This document shows positions 21,801-30,400 of a DNA stretch of 48,338 nt, in pieces. This DNA comes from Schoenoplectus triqueter. Its lineage: Eukaryota > Streptophyta > Magnoliopsida > Poales > Cyperaceae. Under the pieces are notes generated by a model. It had not been told where the DNA came from and ran no database searches. It saw only the letters and a list, made by a program, of their open reading frames with translations. Location of the stretch: NCBI GenBank assembly GCA_964058805.1, contig CAXKVV010000430.1, positions 1 through 48,338 on the forward strand, given 5' to 3'. Made by a program: the position numbers and the translations under genes. Numbering within the stretch: position 1 is the stretch's first letter; each line of letters starts with the position of its first letter.

Positions 21801-21953
21801 CGGCACATCGGCCCAAAATTCTCCCCGAATTGGGAAGGGCCATATGTAATTGAGAAGGTATACGAGGGCGGCGCATACCAACTCATAGACCATGAAGGTG
21901 AAAGGCCCATGCCACCGATTAATGGGCGATATCTGAAGAAGTACTACACATAG
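12867..21953 (+). CDS. Gag-Pol polyprotein of a Tat-lineage Ty3/gypsy element
   Basis: An uninterrupted frame of 3,028 residues from the ATG at 12867 (3,041 from 12828; residue numbers below count from 12828). Order: basic Arg/Lys/Pro-rich N-terminal extension (about 14-330, with an NLS-like KRRRRPSKR), Gag core (about 540-700), CX2HX4HX4C knuckle (C815), aspartic protease with VDAGSS (D1180), acidic repeats, a second knuckle (C1641), reverse transcriptase with YVDD (2149-2152), a first RNase H lacking its leading aspartate (TTALDGS, about 2297), a second archaeal-type RNase H with D, E, D, D in place (FDGASS 2445-2450, NNEAEYEA, GDSQ, GEADALA), then integrase with a zinc finger from H2690, D2760-x60-D2821-x35-E2857 and a terminal GPY motif; no chromodomain. 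It would package the RNA, copy it to DNA and integrate it. No stop or frameshift is seen, so Gag and Pol must be separated by proteolysis or expressed from alternative RNAs. Confidence 0.95.
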   Translation: MAYFGNFNLAPYTVTPAQSPEGKLFMFFGTIPQELTIYGPAPMAAFTPATVRISIPDEEEESITLTPKGISNNVMASPTTSPKRRRRPSKRTAPKVAAQTARNSQASRKRALDAYQNQLVARPAIPVSNKFTALRIVAKNSATGQLRQAWEVPKPTPRPTQRPQRRQGKSQTPAEAIYKAHRALKQRRSVKNARSRRYVSRPDHSQGMAQPQAIASTPNTKRFTPKATPSTQQVWVPKGSQPTKPQSQAQPSKAGRSNAPPESVFNRLGQKSVFSRLGSRIPLNNLKITAPDQAKKKRRIARYEEHFSVNTISISYDTDPDTDGEVNMVQDDQSPPNQAHVTNTNKNNGRKGRPPKRVNPEGNSREGEDHNENPDFFDNEDDVETRPEVPIDEIEILKGHIEARDEELIRQRELIATMLKQNEELIKAVKSLQESQDANFKAGSSRQEGVHSTKSNHKGKQPVDSKPHPHRTIEVEAEPTGISRKEIQAMIAQQMQIAGGGYAIPPVKNCGHPYPAIYDLEEYPKGYVIPRFRTFSGEGNKDLNPEQHLAHFVASCGNTGGNDALLLRQFPQSLVGTAFQWYYSLENNSIRTWDEMADSFRARFVMVSDKINIADLASTKPKKGESMTDFINRWRNLSIKCDRTLTEDEAVNLIMKNIDGWMGMLLGVTKVNTFKDLLRSVSNMERMSPHTMPNFMNNRPQRGARAETKVAFTSLKDKMVANADTQGGSSSTNGNNYNKGPRPNPGGSSRSFESLKQKKSKPYSFRKDKVAQIFRGALKNGLTLPANKRPEDADKSDEPNFCPYHRIIGHSIEDCWVFKDWVEKAYKNGEITLPKGFLQSPSAHEQANTISHEEEKVPGQSCEDQEEQWTTHLSKKSIKMLKALKKEPGMKWKDDITPVVPPKPRVYYKVDQSQDQVLKKKKKHRSNKSRKNKIEEYEQGSPEAITLQHFISKEDWEKLTLGQKKENVDEEINKEESEEIWGASCNMVYSSHDEDMPTLEEMFFPNDEGEASTSGTKNEECKAVLRSGTYIPERQAPKDSDKGKDKALNKGKEVENPSKNPEKTRSTGEEYNVLAHLRKIPALLSIFDALMMSQDLREVLIQALQDLEKYKSYFVEQNMQEALFTAKRAACINFTDDDLLIGTVDHNRPLYITGNCGGQKIGRILVDAGSSINIMPLKTLKTITLDVKNLSDEKVIIHGFNQNSQKALGAITLNLQCGSLKAPTKFYVIDAETSYRALLGRPWLHSNQVIPSTLHQCLKYIENGKQKRIDGDVKPFGVHEIKFNDAQYFLPKSAVAPSRPITKAGQKSFNKGPKFDTSSGEEEEVKFNIKPRGARAQRPGRKSGEEATFRFKQVATYKAQIKPSEIKSSDSEEEVIFNFKPANTPQIQIIEATSGEESEDSSNPGDTTSGEESGHDRQPWEEESDEEIIYHILKKPYKGPETDNESEESYMINTGPSSGRDNPVRPRPINEERSWRENFEGRVWNAIDEIRHQVENNRREVSEQWEVMQDIKVQHNEIMVMIENLQSAIYNSELLKEVTSEPRSGTPERQTPDSGKRVIVIVDESKGEEMKAKQSTVMQTLKVKKSKPYSFLKNKTARIFEQALKSGLTLPVCKRPADMERAGEGEFCPYHRILGHTIEECWVFKDLIEEGHRNGTIQLPKSFQQDPAPHNLNNKGKGVAYTISHTPVPSKPKVARRKPIKEIYRSNSVMNIEIEEEMAALEITVVPERHFKDLIPREVNHIQTLKTFVVPAKVERLKGKTIIHKAIIFYQSDSTQSLKNPDHSTWKKWVIEQESENATSDDAASHPFGKELYKLAKRAKCLRDISKAEAKRFDELWNGGQNKVLGLDGKIKYTRGLGYNCDDAACFEGSLDEYRMKESCCMTSVEMPDHETEEDNTPVLKNALKQLEKEPNTVDELAEINLGTEKDPRPTFISASLSEEVADRLKAFLRSYMDCFAWSYKEMPGLDPNVAVHYLKIDPTFKPIKQAPRRMRIELEEKVVEETKKLIDAGFIREEETPEWVASIVPVKKKNGQIRICVDFRDLNKACPKDDFPLPVTEIIIDHTSSYEVFSFMDGYAGYNQIKMAPEDERHTAFRTPIGIYCYKVMPFGLKNAGATYQRAMTKIFDDLIHKIVECYVDDLVIKAMSYEEHLQYLEVVFNRLREHALKLNPLKCAFMVSSGKFLGFVVRHRGIEIDPGKIKAITELSPPKNLKQLRSLQGQLAYIRRFIANLSGKIQPFTRLTKKNIPFKWDGECQRAFEEIKAYLLNPPVLAAPIPGKELILYTTALDGSLGALLAQENQDGNQNALYYLSRMMVGAEHGYSPIEKHCLALIFAVKKLRHYMLAHKIILISKVDPLKYLMTRPMLTGRLAKWAIILTEFDITYTPQKAIKGQALADFLAAHPIQDDSPLKCDFPDEETLHVEEGDPIWELYFDGASSIKPIAGPGVPTVRAGAGLVFVTPEGGIIRHSLALTEPCTNNEAEYEALIAGLELSLELGIKAVRIFGDSQLIINQIIGEYKVLKPELIQYHQKAMELMKKIPYVSIEKVTRAVNGEADALAKLAKELGEPTEPEIHIIVRNRRPLSLCQITDDANNEGTGPEKMECQEAMITEDDDWRQPFIEYFRHGTLPKDKRVADQLRKRVLRYAYVGNTLYRRSYDQLWLRCVSGPEAEQVMKEVHSGLCGAHQSGPKMKLKIKRMGYYWPTMVADCEEHAKKCRMCQIHGPFIHQAPSPLHPTVASWPFNMWGTDIVGPIDPPTSRGHRFILAATDYFTKWAEAIPLKEVKASDVVKFFKTHILYRFGTPQRIISDNGTAFKSSKVYALAEQFNIDWRFSSIYNPRANGLAEAFNKTLINIMKKTVDGNQRDWDNRLQEALWAYRTTYRTPTQATPYSLAFGVEAVLPLEVELPSLRVAMQNDMTMDECQQLRLDELDAMDEKRLIAQQNLEIYQAKMARAYDKMARVRAFQQGELVLVLKRPIIGRHIGPKFSPNWEGPYVIEKVYEGGAYQLIDHEGERPMPPINGRYLKKYYT

Positions 21954-23684
21954 CCCGGAGCGGGGCCAACCGAGTAGTATCTATTGTAAATAAATAAGGA
22001 GGGAATAAGTGTTCGCTTACACACACGTGCACGAAACACAAACCCATGTCTAACCTCCACTTTTGCATAAAAATCCTAAAACCCTACTTGTGCATCTGTA
22101 AATAGAATGCATCCAAAAATCCAAAACCACACAAACACATTTAGCCCTATAAAAATAAAAAATAGAATAAGGGAATACAACGCCAAAACCACGCGAGAAT
22201 GTAAGGCGAGAGCTTTGGTGTTTGGGCTCACAATACAAATACCACTGGGTTCGTCCATTTGATACAGAATAAACACAAAAATGGGCAGGGTTTGCAGTTT
22301 GTCCCTCAAACTATCTGTTGCCCAATGACGAAAGTTGCTCATATTGGTCGCCTGCGGCGCAAGTCAAAGGATAGGTCGAGCAAATTGGTGGCTAGTAAAT
22401 AGTCGCTTCTGAGGGCATGTAAATAAATAACTCTCGTATTATTAGTAGCATGTATCACTAATAACAAAAATTTGCCCTCTTCTAATAAAATAAAAGGATA
22501 TATATGTAAAACAATAAAAACTTACTTTCCTACTCATAAAAAATAAAAAAAAATAAAAATAAATAAAAATAATAAAACATTTTCAATAAGGGGTTGCCAC
22601 CTTTGTCCCCGACACCACGAGTGTTATACAAAGCCAGGTTGGGCGCATTCATCCGTAAAAGCACCACACGCCCGAAGAAATGGTGTGTCATAATCCCACG
22701 ACATATCATGGAGGGGTCAGACTAAGGGTTTACGCTTGTACCCGACATTTCATGTTAAACAAAGCGGCTCGCTTAAAGAAGTGACTCAGGTCATGGAGAG
22801 CGGACCTACCCGATGAAAGCCTGTCTCGCAGGGATGCGTGATGGATGTTTGAGGGTAGCTAAAATATAAAAAACTAGGTTGGGTACATTCATCCGCAAAA
22901 GTACCACACGCCCAAGGAGGTGATCTGTTTCTAATCCCAAAATAGATCATGGAGGGGTCAGACTAAGGGTTTATGCTTTGCCCGACATTCAGTGTCAAAT
23001 AAAGTAATTCGCTTAAAGAAGTGACTCAGGTCATGGAGAGCGGACCTACCCGATGAAAGCCTGTCTCGCAGGGATGCGTGATGGATGTTTGAGGGTAGTA
23101 CCCCCACAAAACAAATTGAGTGGAGATGAGTGAACGTGAGTTTCCACTTTAGCACGCAACGGTGCACAAATGAGGGGAGAGTGGGTGAGCTTCCACAAAT
23201 AAATGTCAATTAAATATACAAGGAGCATCCACAAAATGGTGTTATCAATTGCATCCATAATCCAATTGATACTGGTAAGTTTATCCATCAGTAATAAAGG
23301 GATAAACGGGTTTATTCTGTACCCGGCCTAGAGGTCAATACAGACAGGTTCGGTATCCGTAAAATACCACGGTTACTTGAGTTTTGTATTGCCATAAATA
23401 AAGAGAAATGATGTATAGAATCAATGTAATAGGATGTTGTAAGATTTTCCTTTTATTTTAGACGCTGCGAAGCAGTTGTAATAGGGCGCTTTTACAAATA
23501 AGATTGAAGGTGCACAGCATGAATGGATGAAATATTTCCTCGCGCTGCAGAGGAAGCGATGAAGGGATAATAATAATAGAAGCAAGCATCATCCACAACG
23601 AGAGATCAAAATAATAAATGTCAATACATCCTATATCAAGTATGGCAAAAAGAAAAGGAGAAAAGAAGAAATAAAAAGTGCAAT
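21954..23684. other. Non-coding spacer between pol and the antisense gene
   Basis: About 1.7 kb without a supported reading frame. It starts with AAATAAATAAGGAGGG after the pol stop, has an AT-rich A-run zone (about 22480-22580), and contains a tandem duplication (22636-23099) followed by unique sequence. It would be the 3' untranslated region shared by the sense RNA and, for its right edge, the antisense gene. No polyadenylation site could be assigned. Confidence 0.7.
22636..23099 (+). repeat. Two 224-bp tandem copies with conserved ends and a covarying hairpin
   Basis: Copy 1 is 22636-22859 and copy 2 is 22876-23099, a 240-bp period. The last ~85 bases (from CGCTTAAAGAAGTGACTCAGG) are identical. 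The middle diverges but keeps a 9-bp stem: TGGTGTGTC/GACATATCA (22681-22708) in copy 1 and TGATCTGTT/AATAGATCA (22921-22949) in copy 2, both around a TAATCCCA-type loop. A GACAT..ATGTT / GACAT..GTGTC stem follows in each copy. Confidence 0.85.
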
Positions 23685-25129
23685 CTATGGGCCCAAAAAG
23701 CGGGACTCCAACTCTAATAGCACGGTGCTGATGGTCTCCAAATGAGTATGGAGAGAGTGCCTATCCTCCTCCGAAGCTGCCTCGAAGTCCAAGAACTGAG
23801 TGAAGGCACTATCCCGAGCACTCGCGTGAATCTGCAGCTCTGGGAGACGTCCCGCCAGATGTCGAGAGAAGCCCTCTACTAATAATCTATGGTCCTCTAG
23901 CTCCTGCACGAGCAGTCGAGCGGGCCCACCACTGACTCCCATGGAGCGGAGAGTGGCACAAGAAGAGAGCCGCTGAAGATAGCGGAGTCGAGCGGCCTCC
24001 AAATGTCTGCGCAGCTCATGAATCTCCAACTCATGCTGGTATACGAGAGAGCTCGCATCCTGGTAAGCCCTGAGCAGCTCCTCACACCTCCTAGAAATGA
24101 AAGTGCTCTCGAGACGAGGTGCAATGAGTAGAGCTGGCGCGATGGTATCCCGCATCAGCCTGTACCAATCAAAGGAGAAGCCACTGGGCAGAGAGTCCAG
24201 GATCTCGAAATCTAGCGGATAGCCTCCGAAGAAGGTATCCCGGAGTGCATCCGCCAGCGCGGCCAAGGCGAGCTGCACATCCCTCGATGAAACATCTGCA
24301 AGTAAAATAAATGGGTTAGACAAATTGTTATAACCAAAGAAGAAATAGAGGGAAGAGAAGATCTAACCTATCGCCTCGTCGCCTGAGACCGGCGGGACTG
24401 AATCGGGGGCAGGGATGTCGGTCGCCTCAAGAGGACCTGCAGGTGCACTAGACCCGGCTACAAAATAAAATGAAGAAGCATAAGTACATGAAAGTAAAAT
24501 ACGGGCAAATGATAAAAGAAATATAAAGTACCGGAGGAAGCATGAGGCTCGGCGAGACCCTCGCCAGCCGGAATCTCCATCTCTGGGCTGTGGAATAGCT
24601 GCTCCACCAGCCAACTCTCATCCAACTCCGAGTCATAATCGACTGCAACCCGCTCAGTCGAGGCTCTGCCATCTGTGGCCATGAGAGGCTGCACGTCGGG
24701 AGATGAAGAAGTATGAGATGGCCCTCCCTCGATCAGTAATGGCTCGTCGCCTGCGGGCTCGACAGCCAATGGACTCCCCTGCTCTAAAGAAGCCTCCTCT
24801 GATCGTACAAGAGTGAGCACTGGCCCCAGAACCACATCGAATGAGTCACCATCTCCAGTGGGTACCAGCAAAATCGACGGTGAAGCAGGACCGTCATAAA
24901 AGAAAGGCTCTGAGCGGTGAAGAGACGCCATATCATCGGCCTCAGGGTCTGTAAAATCTACATGTAAGAATGAAAATACTAGTGCATGCTGGCGACTAGG
25001 TATTGAATGGAGCACACGAACCTGCGACGACAAGGTCGGTGCAAAACCTTGAAATGGCAGCACTTGCAGGCGCTGATGGATCTGCTACGATGTCATCCTG
25101 AGCTGCCTCTACAGGAGATGTCCCACGGG

Positions 25130-25166
<37 letters not shown>

Positions 25167-27353
25167 ATAATAATCAGAGATGTAAATGAAATGCGCCCAA
25201 GTAAAGATAGGCGAGTCAGTAAAGAAAATCACCCGGAGTGGGAGAAGGAAGAGAAGGTGGAGAAGACGGCTGAGAGGCGCCGTCTCGATCTCTCCCCATG
25301 GTAGCTGAAGCCGGTGGCTCGGCAGGTGGATGAGAATAAACGTCAACAGCTCTCGGGCGAGGGACTGAAAAGCCGGGCTCTGCCTCATCATACTCATATG
25401 CAGAATCTGATTAAAAGGAGTCTATAAAAAATCTAGCCTGAAATCTAAGCTTAAAATAAAGAAAGGATAAATCCGGGGCATACCAGTGAGCTGAGTCCTA
25501 GTAGATGAACAAAGGCAGCGACTATCTAACCCCTGGAAATCCACTGGCTCTGAAGTGAGAAGTGGAAAAGAGATGAAGTCATCATAAGAGAGGCTAGATG
25601 ATGAACCGCCTCTATCCCTGGGGCAAGTACTGCGTACCACCACTGAAGGGGTGTATGACTGGTACGAGCGAATGGCATTATAATACCACCAGATGTAGCG
25701 TCTCGAGAATGTGGGTGTACGGGAAGCAGGAACCGTCTGAAAGTGAGAACCTGTCCCTAAGCGGAATAGATGTGAATAGCACCACCCGAGGCCCTCGAGG
25801 TCCATCGCTAAAGACTCAGGACGAAGGAGAAAGAGAGGTACGTCCTGGTCTAAACCAAACTGATGTGCACATCTGTGTGGAGAATAGGGCTCTATGAAAG
25901 CATAATCGCCGATACGGAGTGGTAAGAACCCGTGGCGAAGACTGATGAAATAGTCTAAAACATCTGGCTGATCTCTAAGAGGAGAAGAACCTCTAGAATG
26001 AAATGCCGCATCAACTAGAGATCTGCAGGTGGTCCCAGTCAGATGGTGAGTAGCCAATCTAGTACGAGCTAACCTCAGATGGTCATGGCTGCGGTAGAAT
26101 CTGAAACGAGCATCCTCTGGAGTCAAAGAGGCAGGCTCTGTACCGGCTAAGTCACCCAAGATGGGTAGGCGAGCCCTCAAGTCTGATGATAAGGATGGGT
26201 GATACAAGCCAGACCAATACATATGCAACCATCCACTAATGAAGTGCCAAGGTACCAACTCCCCACAGTGAGAAGGATCGCGTGAAGATGCCATACCTCG
26301 CAAACTCCTGTAGATATTGGCCAAGACGGGCACGGCCAATGAAACTCTCTCACCGCGAGCAATCTGACTCGCCATCACAAATACTGAGGGACGGATGGTA
26401 CGAGCCCCCGAACTGGGAAGTAGAAAGAAACAAATCCACCAGGAAAGAAAGGCTGTCAGATAAGTCTCACGATCGATCTCATGTGAGCACAGAGTGTCCT
26501 GTGAAGGAGCAGCCACATCACTGAAAAGACCAAGATGTCCGGTACCAAAAGGGTCACGAGTAGAAGCACAACACTCGGCATGAGAATGTACCCGATCAGT
26601 GAAATAAGATATCCAGAATCTGAAGGGGACAGAAAGATGCTGCCCTCTCAACTGATCATAAATCCTGTACACCTCCCGAAGAGAAGCTGGATGTAGGGAA
26701 GGGTCCCTCAAGTCATCCTCTGATAGTAAGAACTCGTCATAATAATGACCGAATACGGGCAGACCGGTCAGCTGACGAATCTCCCATAATGTGGGAGTCA
26801 ACTCTCGATCATCAATAAAGAGGGTGTTGGTGGAGTAGCTCCACCGCTCGCAGAAAGCACAGAGCCAAGGTGTGTCAATATGGTACCGAAACATCGACAG
26901 GAAAATACAACTGTACACACCTGAACTACAAAGAGCATCCCTCTCCTGTGTAAGGATGTAGCGAATCCACTCTAACTGATGCCCATGATATCTGAGTGGA
27001 AGACTGAAGTCAATGCTAGCCCAACGAGAGGCTTCTCCATCGATCATCTCCTTGCCAAGGAGATGAACAGGAGGTGCTGCGGCCGAAAGATCTCGAGGCA
27101 GTAAGGGCGTAATATCGTGAGGCTGCTCGTCGCGAAAAATCAGACCACCAGCTCGAAGATGTATGGGGGTGCCGCGTGTAACCCTAATGGTGGGTATCCA
27201 GTCCTCTGGATCCTCGTAGAGAGAGAGATAATGACTCCGAGGACGTCTAGGAATCGTGCCATATGGAGAGATGGTCGAATCTAGAATAGAGGTGATAAAG
27301 TCAATAATAAAGGAGGGAAGAAGATAGGAAAAGAAAATGTGCGACGAATACAT
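23685..27353 (-). CDS. Six-exon antisense gene: plant-mobile-domain-like protein
   Basis: I reconstruct exons 27353-25484, 25406-25233, 25129-25022, 24957-24532, 24457-24368 and 24295-23685. All five introns (77, 103, 64, 74, 72 bases) are GT-AG and phase 1, and exons 2-5 are each a multiple of three. The product is about 1,092 residues. Exon 1 (623 residues) resembles the plant mobile domain (aminotransferase-like) family, with ERWSYSTNTL at about 169-178 and ELTPTLWEIRQLTGLPVFG at about 184-202. Exons 2-5 are acidic and rich in Pro, Ser and Glu. Exon 6 is helical with heptad-like HELEIHELRRHLEAARLRYL. Plant mobile domains occur in MAIN/MAIL proteins and in some transposable elements; their biochemical role is unclear. 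The gene ends 53 bases or more from the 3' LTR, which probably promotes it. The start is uncertain: the first ~25 residues are hydrophobic and a good 3' splice site lies at 27282-27281, again phase 1, so an upstream exon is possible. Confidence 0.8.
25132..25164 (+). repeat. Run of 33 A (T run in intron 2 of the antisense gene)
   Basis: On the minus strand this is the polypyrimidine tract directly before the exon 3 acceptor. It is followed on the plus strand by TAATAATAATAAT. On the sense genomic RNA it is an internal poly(A) stretch, prone to length change and to mispriming by oligo-dT. Confidence 0.9.
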
Positions 27354-27365
27354 GCACCAAAGCAA

Positions 27366-27418
27366 CCCCCTTAATCTTCTAAAAACATCTTCGGGGCCCG
27401 CTTTGGTGGGTGGCTCTT
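27366..27418 (+). other. Junction before the 3' LTR, without a clear polypurine tract
   Basis: The plus strand here reads through CGGGGCCCGCTTTGG to GGTGGGTGGCTCTT before the LTR start. The only purine-rich piece, GGTGGGTGG, is short, broken by T and lies five bases from the LTR end. A typical long polypurine tract, which primes plus-strand synthesis, is not seen. Confidence 0.5.
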
Positions 27419-30400
27419 TGTTTACCCTTGAAAAATTTCAAGGATGAGTAGATGAATAAATGAAATAAATTGATGATAAATCATAAGAAAGGGGAAGAAG
27501 AGAGAGAGAGCAGTGGAAAGGTGGCCCACTGATCAGGAAAAGTCGCTGCATAACCCCGGAACAAATCCATTAGTCCCACAATGGAATGTTGAGCGCAAAG
27601 TGAAGAGTATAAATACCCCGCTATTCTCTATCCACTCAGCATGGTGACACCCAAGAAGATCGAGGGAGAGAGGAGACCTCTTGGGTGTCACCATGTGATT
27701 ATACCTTTTCTGACAAGTGGGACCCACATGGCAGTCCCTTGCAGATGAATCTAACAGCATAGCCTATCTGATGAGTCACCATGTGACTATTTTCACTGAC
27801 AGGTGGGCCCCACACCCCAGTGACCTATTGAAGGAGTCAGAATTAAACCCTAGAAATCTGCCTTTGAAGCTAACCCTAGAAAGGAGCTGAAGCAGTATAA
27901 TCCCTATACTACATGAAATGATGTCAATGCCAAGCTAGCATTTTGATGCAACTAATCATGAGAAGTTCCAAATGTGATTTTGCTTTCAAGGCTGACCTGG
28001 TGCCAAAGCTGCGAGCAACCACCTAACCATGCTTTGATTTGTGTCAATTACTGATAAGTAGTCAGTTCTTTGACCAAGTCACCCTCATGTTAAGGGATTG
28101 AAAGTAAATTTCACAAGACTGATCAGGTGCCAAAGCTGGGAGCAACCATCTGATTAAGTCTAGATTTGTATTAATTGCTGATAAGTAGTCAGCATTTGAT
28201 CAAATCAAGCCCTAATGAATATCAATATAAGTCTAATTGGTATTTAGTTAGGGTGGTTTCTGCAAGAGAGAGGTAATTGGCAGAGACATTGAGCTACAAT
28301 TGAGATCAGGGATTAATTCATAAAGAATAATAGGGTTTTATGAATAAAAGAATTTTTAATCCAGAGAAAGAGGGGTAAAAATGGAATTAAAAATTACAGG
28401 GATGATCATCATGAATTTAGGGATTTTTGGTGAAATTTTCATGATTTTTGGATAAGTGGAGCTATCAGAATAAATTCAGAGAAAATAAAGGCAGAATAAA
28501 TGGATTAATCAAAGGCTGAGATTTGATCAGAGCAGATCTGGGTACAAGTTGGGTATGATAGCAGCTCTGGGTACAAACTGGGTGCAATAAACACAGGAGG
28601 CATAAAATAATCGAAGAGAGAGGGTGTGCCACGTGGCAGCCTCTCATTGGGCCATGTCAGCAAGTGGGCCCCACCCAGGTATGAGTCACTGACAGGTGGG
28701 CCCCACCTAAGTGCCACGTGGCAGACAGCCAGTGGGTCACCTCATCACTCTATTGCCACATGGCACTACATCACAGGGCCACTTCACCCAACCCCATGCC
28801 ACATGGCACAGCCAGAGGAAGCCACTTCACCCAGCCCTGTGCCACATGGCACCATACTATAAGGCCACCTCAGCATTGGTTAGTGGATAATCAGAAATAA
28901 AGGAGGATGATTAAACTAATGAGCCAATCATAACATGCCATATCATATCAATTAACTCTAATCATGCACTAATCAGTCACAAACGATATCTATAAACCTA
29001 GACTCAGTGAACTTACAAGTAGGGCCCAATAGTCAGGTTCATGAGTCTGTGGCATATAAGAAGATAACAAACCAAGTCCACACAGATCTATTGACTGAAA
29101 TTTAAATAAAAGGAAAGAGAGTGTATGCACCTGGCGCCTGGGGACTCTCTCTCTGCACTCTTTTTCTCCTTTGCCTTGGCGCATGAACACCGGACGCAGC
29201 TGAGCTTGTGGACGCTCCCTCCTTCCTCTCTCTTCTTCTCTTCTTCTTCCCGATGGCTGAAGCTGTCAATGGCGCCATCAATGGAGATCACACAAAGGAA
29301 TTAACTTCAGATCAATTGCTCTTAGCCCTGGCTATCTAGTATAAAGGAGAGAAGGTGTATGGATTTAGATTTCAGAATGATGCAATATAAAGAGAGAAAT
29401 GGCAAGAAGCAACACCTCGGGTCAAAACTTTGAACTTGCCAATTGAAGATCAAAACTTGCAATTGATGGCTGGGAGAGCTTCTAGGACCTCAGGCGATGG
29501 TGTTAGAGTGACAATTGCGAGGAGATAAATGCTGGATGTAGGAGTTGCACCAATTCACAATTCGGCCTAGAAGTGAGTTGATCAAACACTGTGATGGAGC
29601 TTGCAAATCGACTAGATGAGAGCACAGGGAGTTGCCTGACACTGAGTTGATGATGATGAAGCTTTGAGACAGAAGAAACAAGCAAGGAATTGGAATGAAA
29701 GATTGAAGCTTGATTATGGCTTGTAATGAGAGAAAAGATGTGAATTGAGATCAATTCTGTAAAATGGGATCAAGGGAGCATGCTAGCAGCTTATATAGAC
29801 ATGGTATGGGGTCTGGAAGGATCTAGAAGAGGCTAGAGAGGCTTGCAAGAGCATGGGAACCGAATAGTGGCAAATCAGTAAATAAATTGAACTTGTAACT
29901 GCCTCTAGGCAGTTGCACATGAGCTAGGCAATGGAGACTCGGTTCAGTGGACCATAAGGCATACAAGGAAGCAGTTAGTGTGAAGAGTATAATGCACCAT
30001 GTGTAATTGGGTTGAGATGGTCAAAATCGGTCAAACCAATGGATTTCTATATAAACCCCTTATCCAGTGAATGGAACTAAGAACCAGAAGCATACACACG
30101 ATCCTGAGAGCATTTACAAGATCCCTGAGAAGCTTAGAGAGCAAGTGAGAAGCCAGAAAGCCAATTGATCTCACAAGTGTTGAGAACTTGGCAAACAGTC
30201 ACCCCTTTCCACTATTATCAATCGATTCAAGGAGATATAATCACAGAGGAGAAAGATAGGTGAGTATAATTGACAAGAATCGAGAATTTGAGTTGTAATT
30301 GTATCTGTCTTTGACCAATTCCAGTGTAATTTGGTACTGTTTCTCAATTACTTGCGATTTCTTTTGAATTCTATTGAATTTCTTTGAATTCTTTGATTAA

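Noticed and set aside
21954..23684. Search for an envelope-like gene between pol and the 3' LTR
   Set aside because: The sense strand has no long frame there. The only coding capacity is the antisense spliced gene, which has no membrane-protein architecture beyond a short hydrophobic N-terminus of doubtful status.
24996..25397. 133-residue minus frame with a poly-Phe stretch
   Set aside because: It reads through introns 1 and 2 of the antisense gene in the wrong frame; the Phe run is the T tract of intron 2. The spliced frame is different and continuous.
25598..25897. 99-residue plus-strand frame
   Set aside because: Opposite to the coding strand of exon 1 of the antisense gene, with no family motif.
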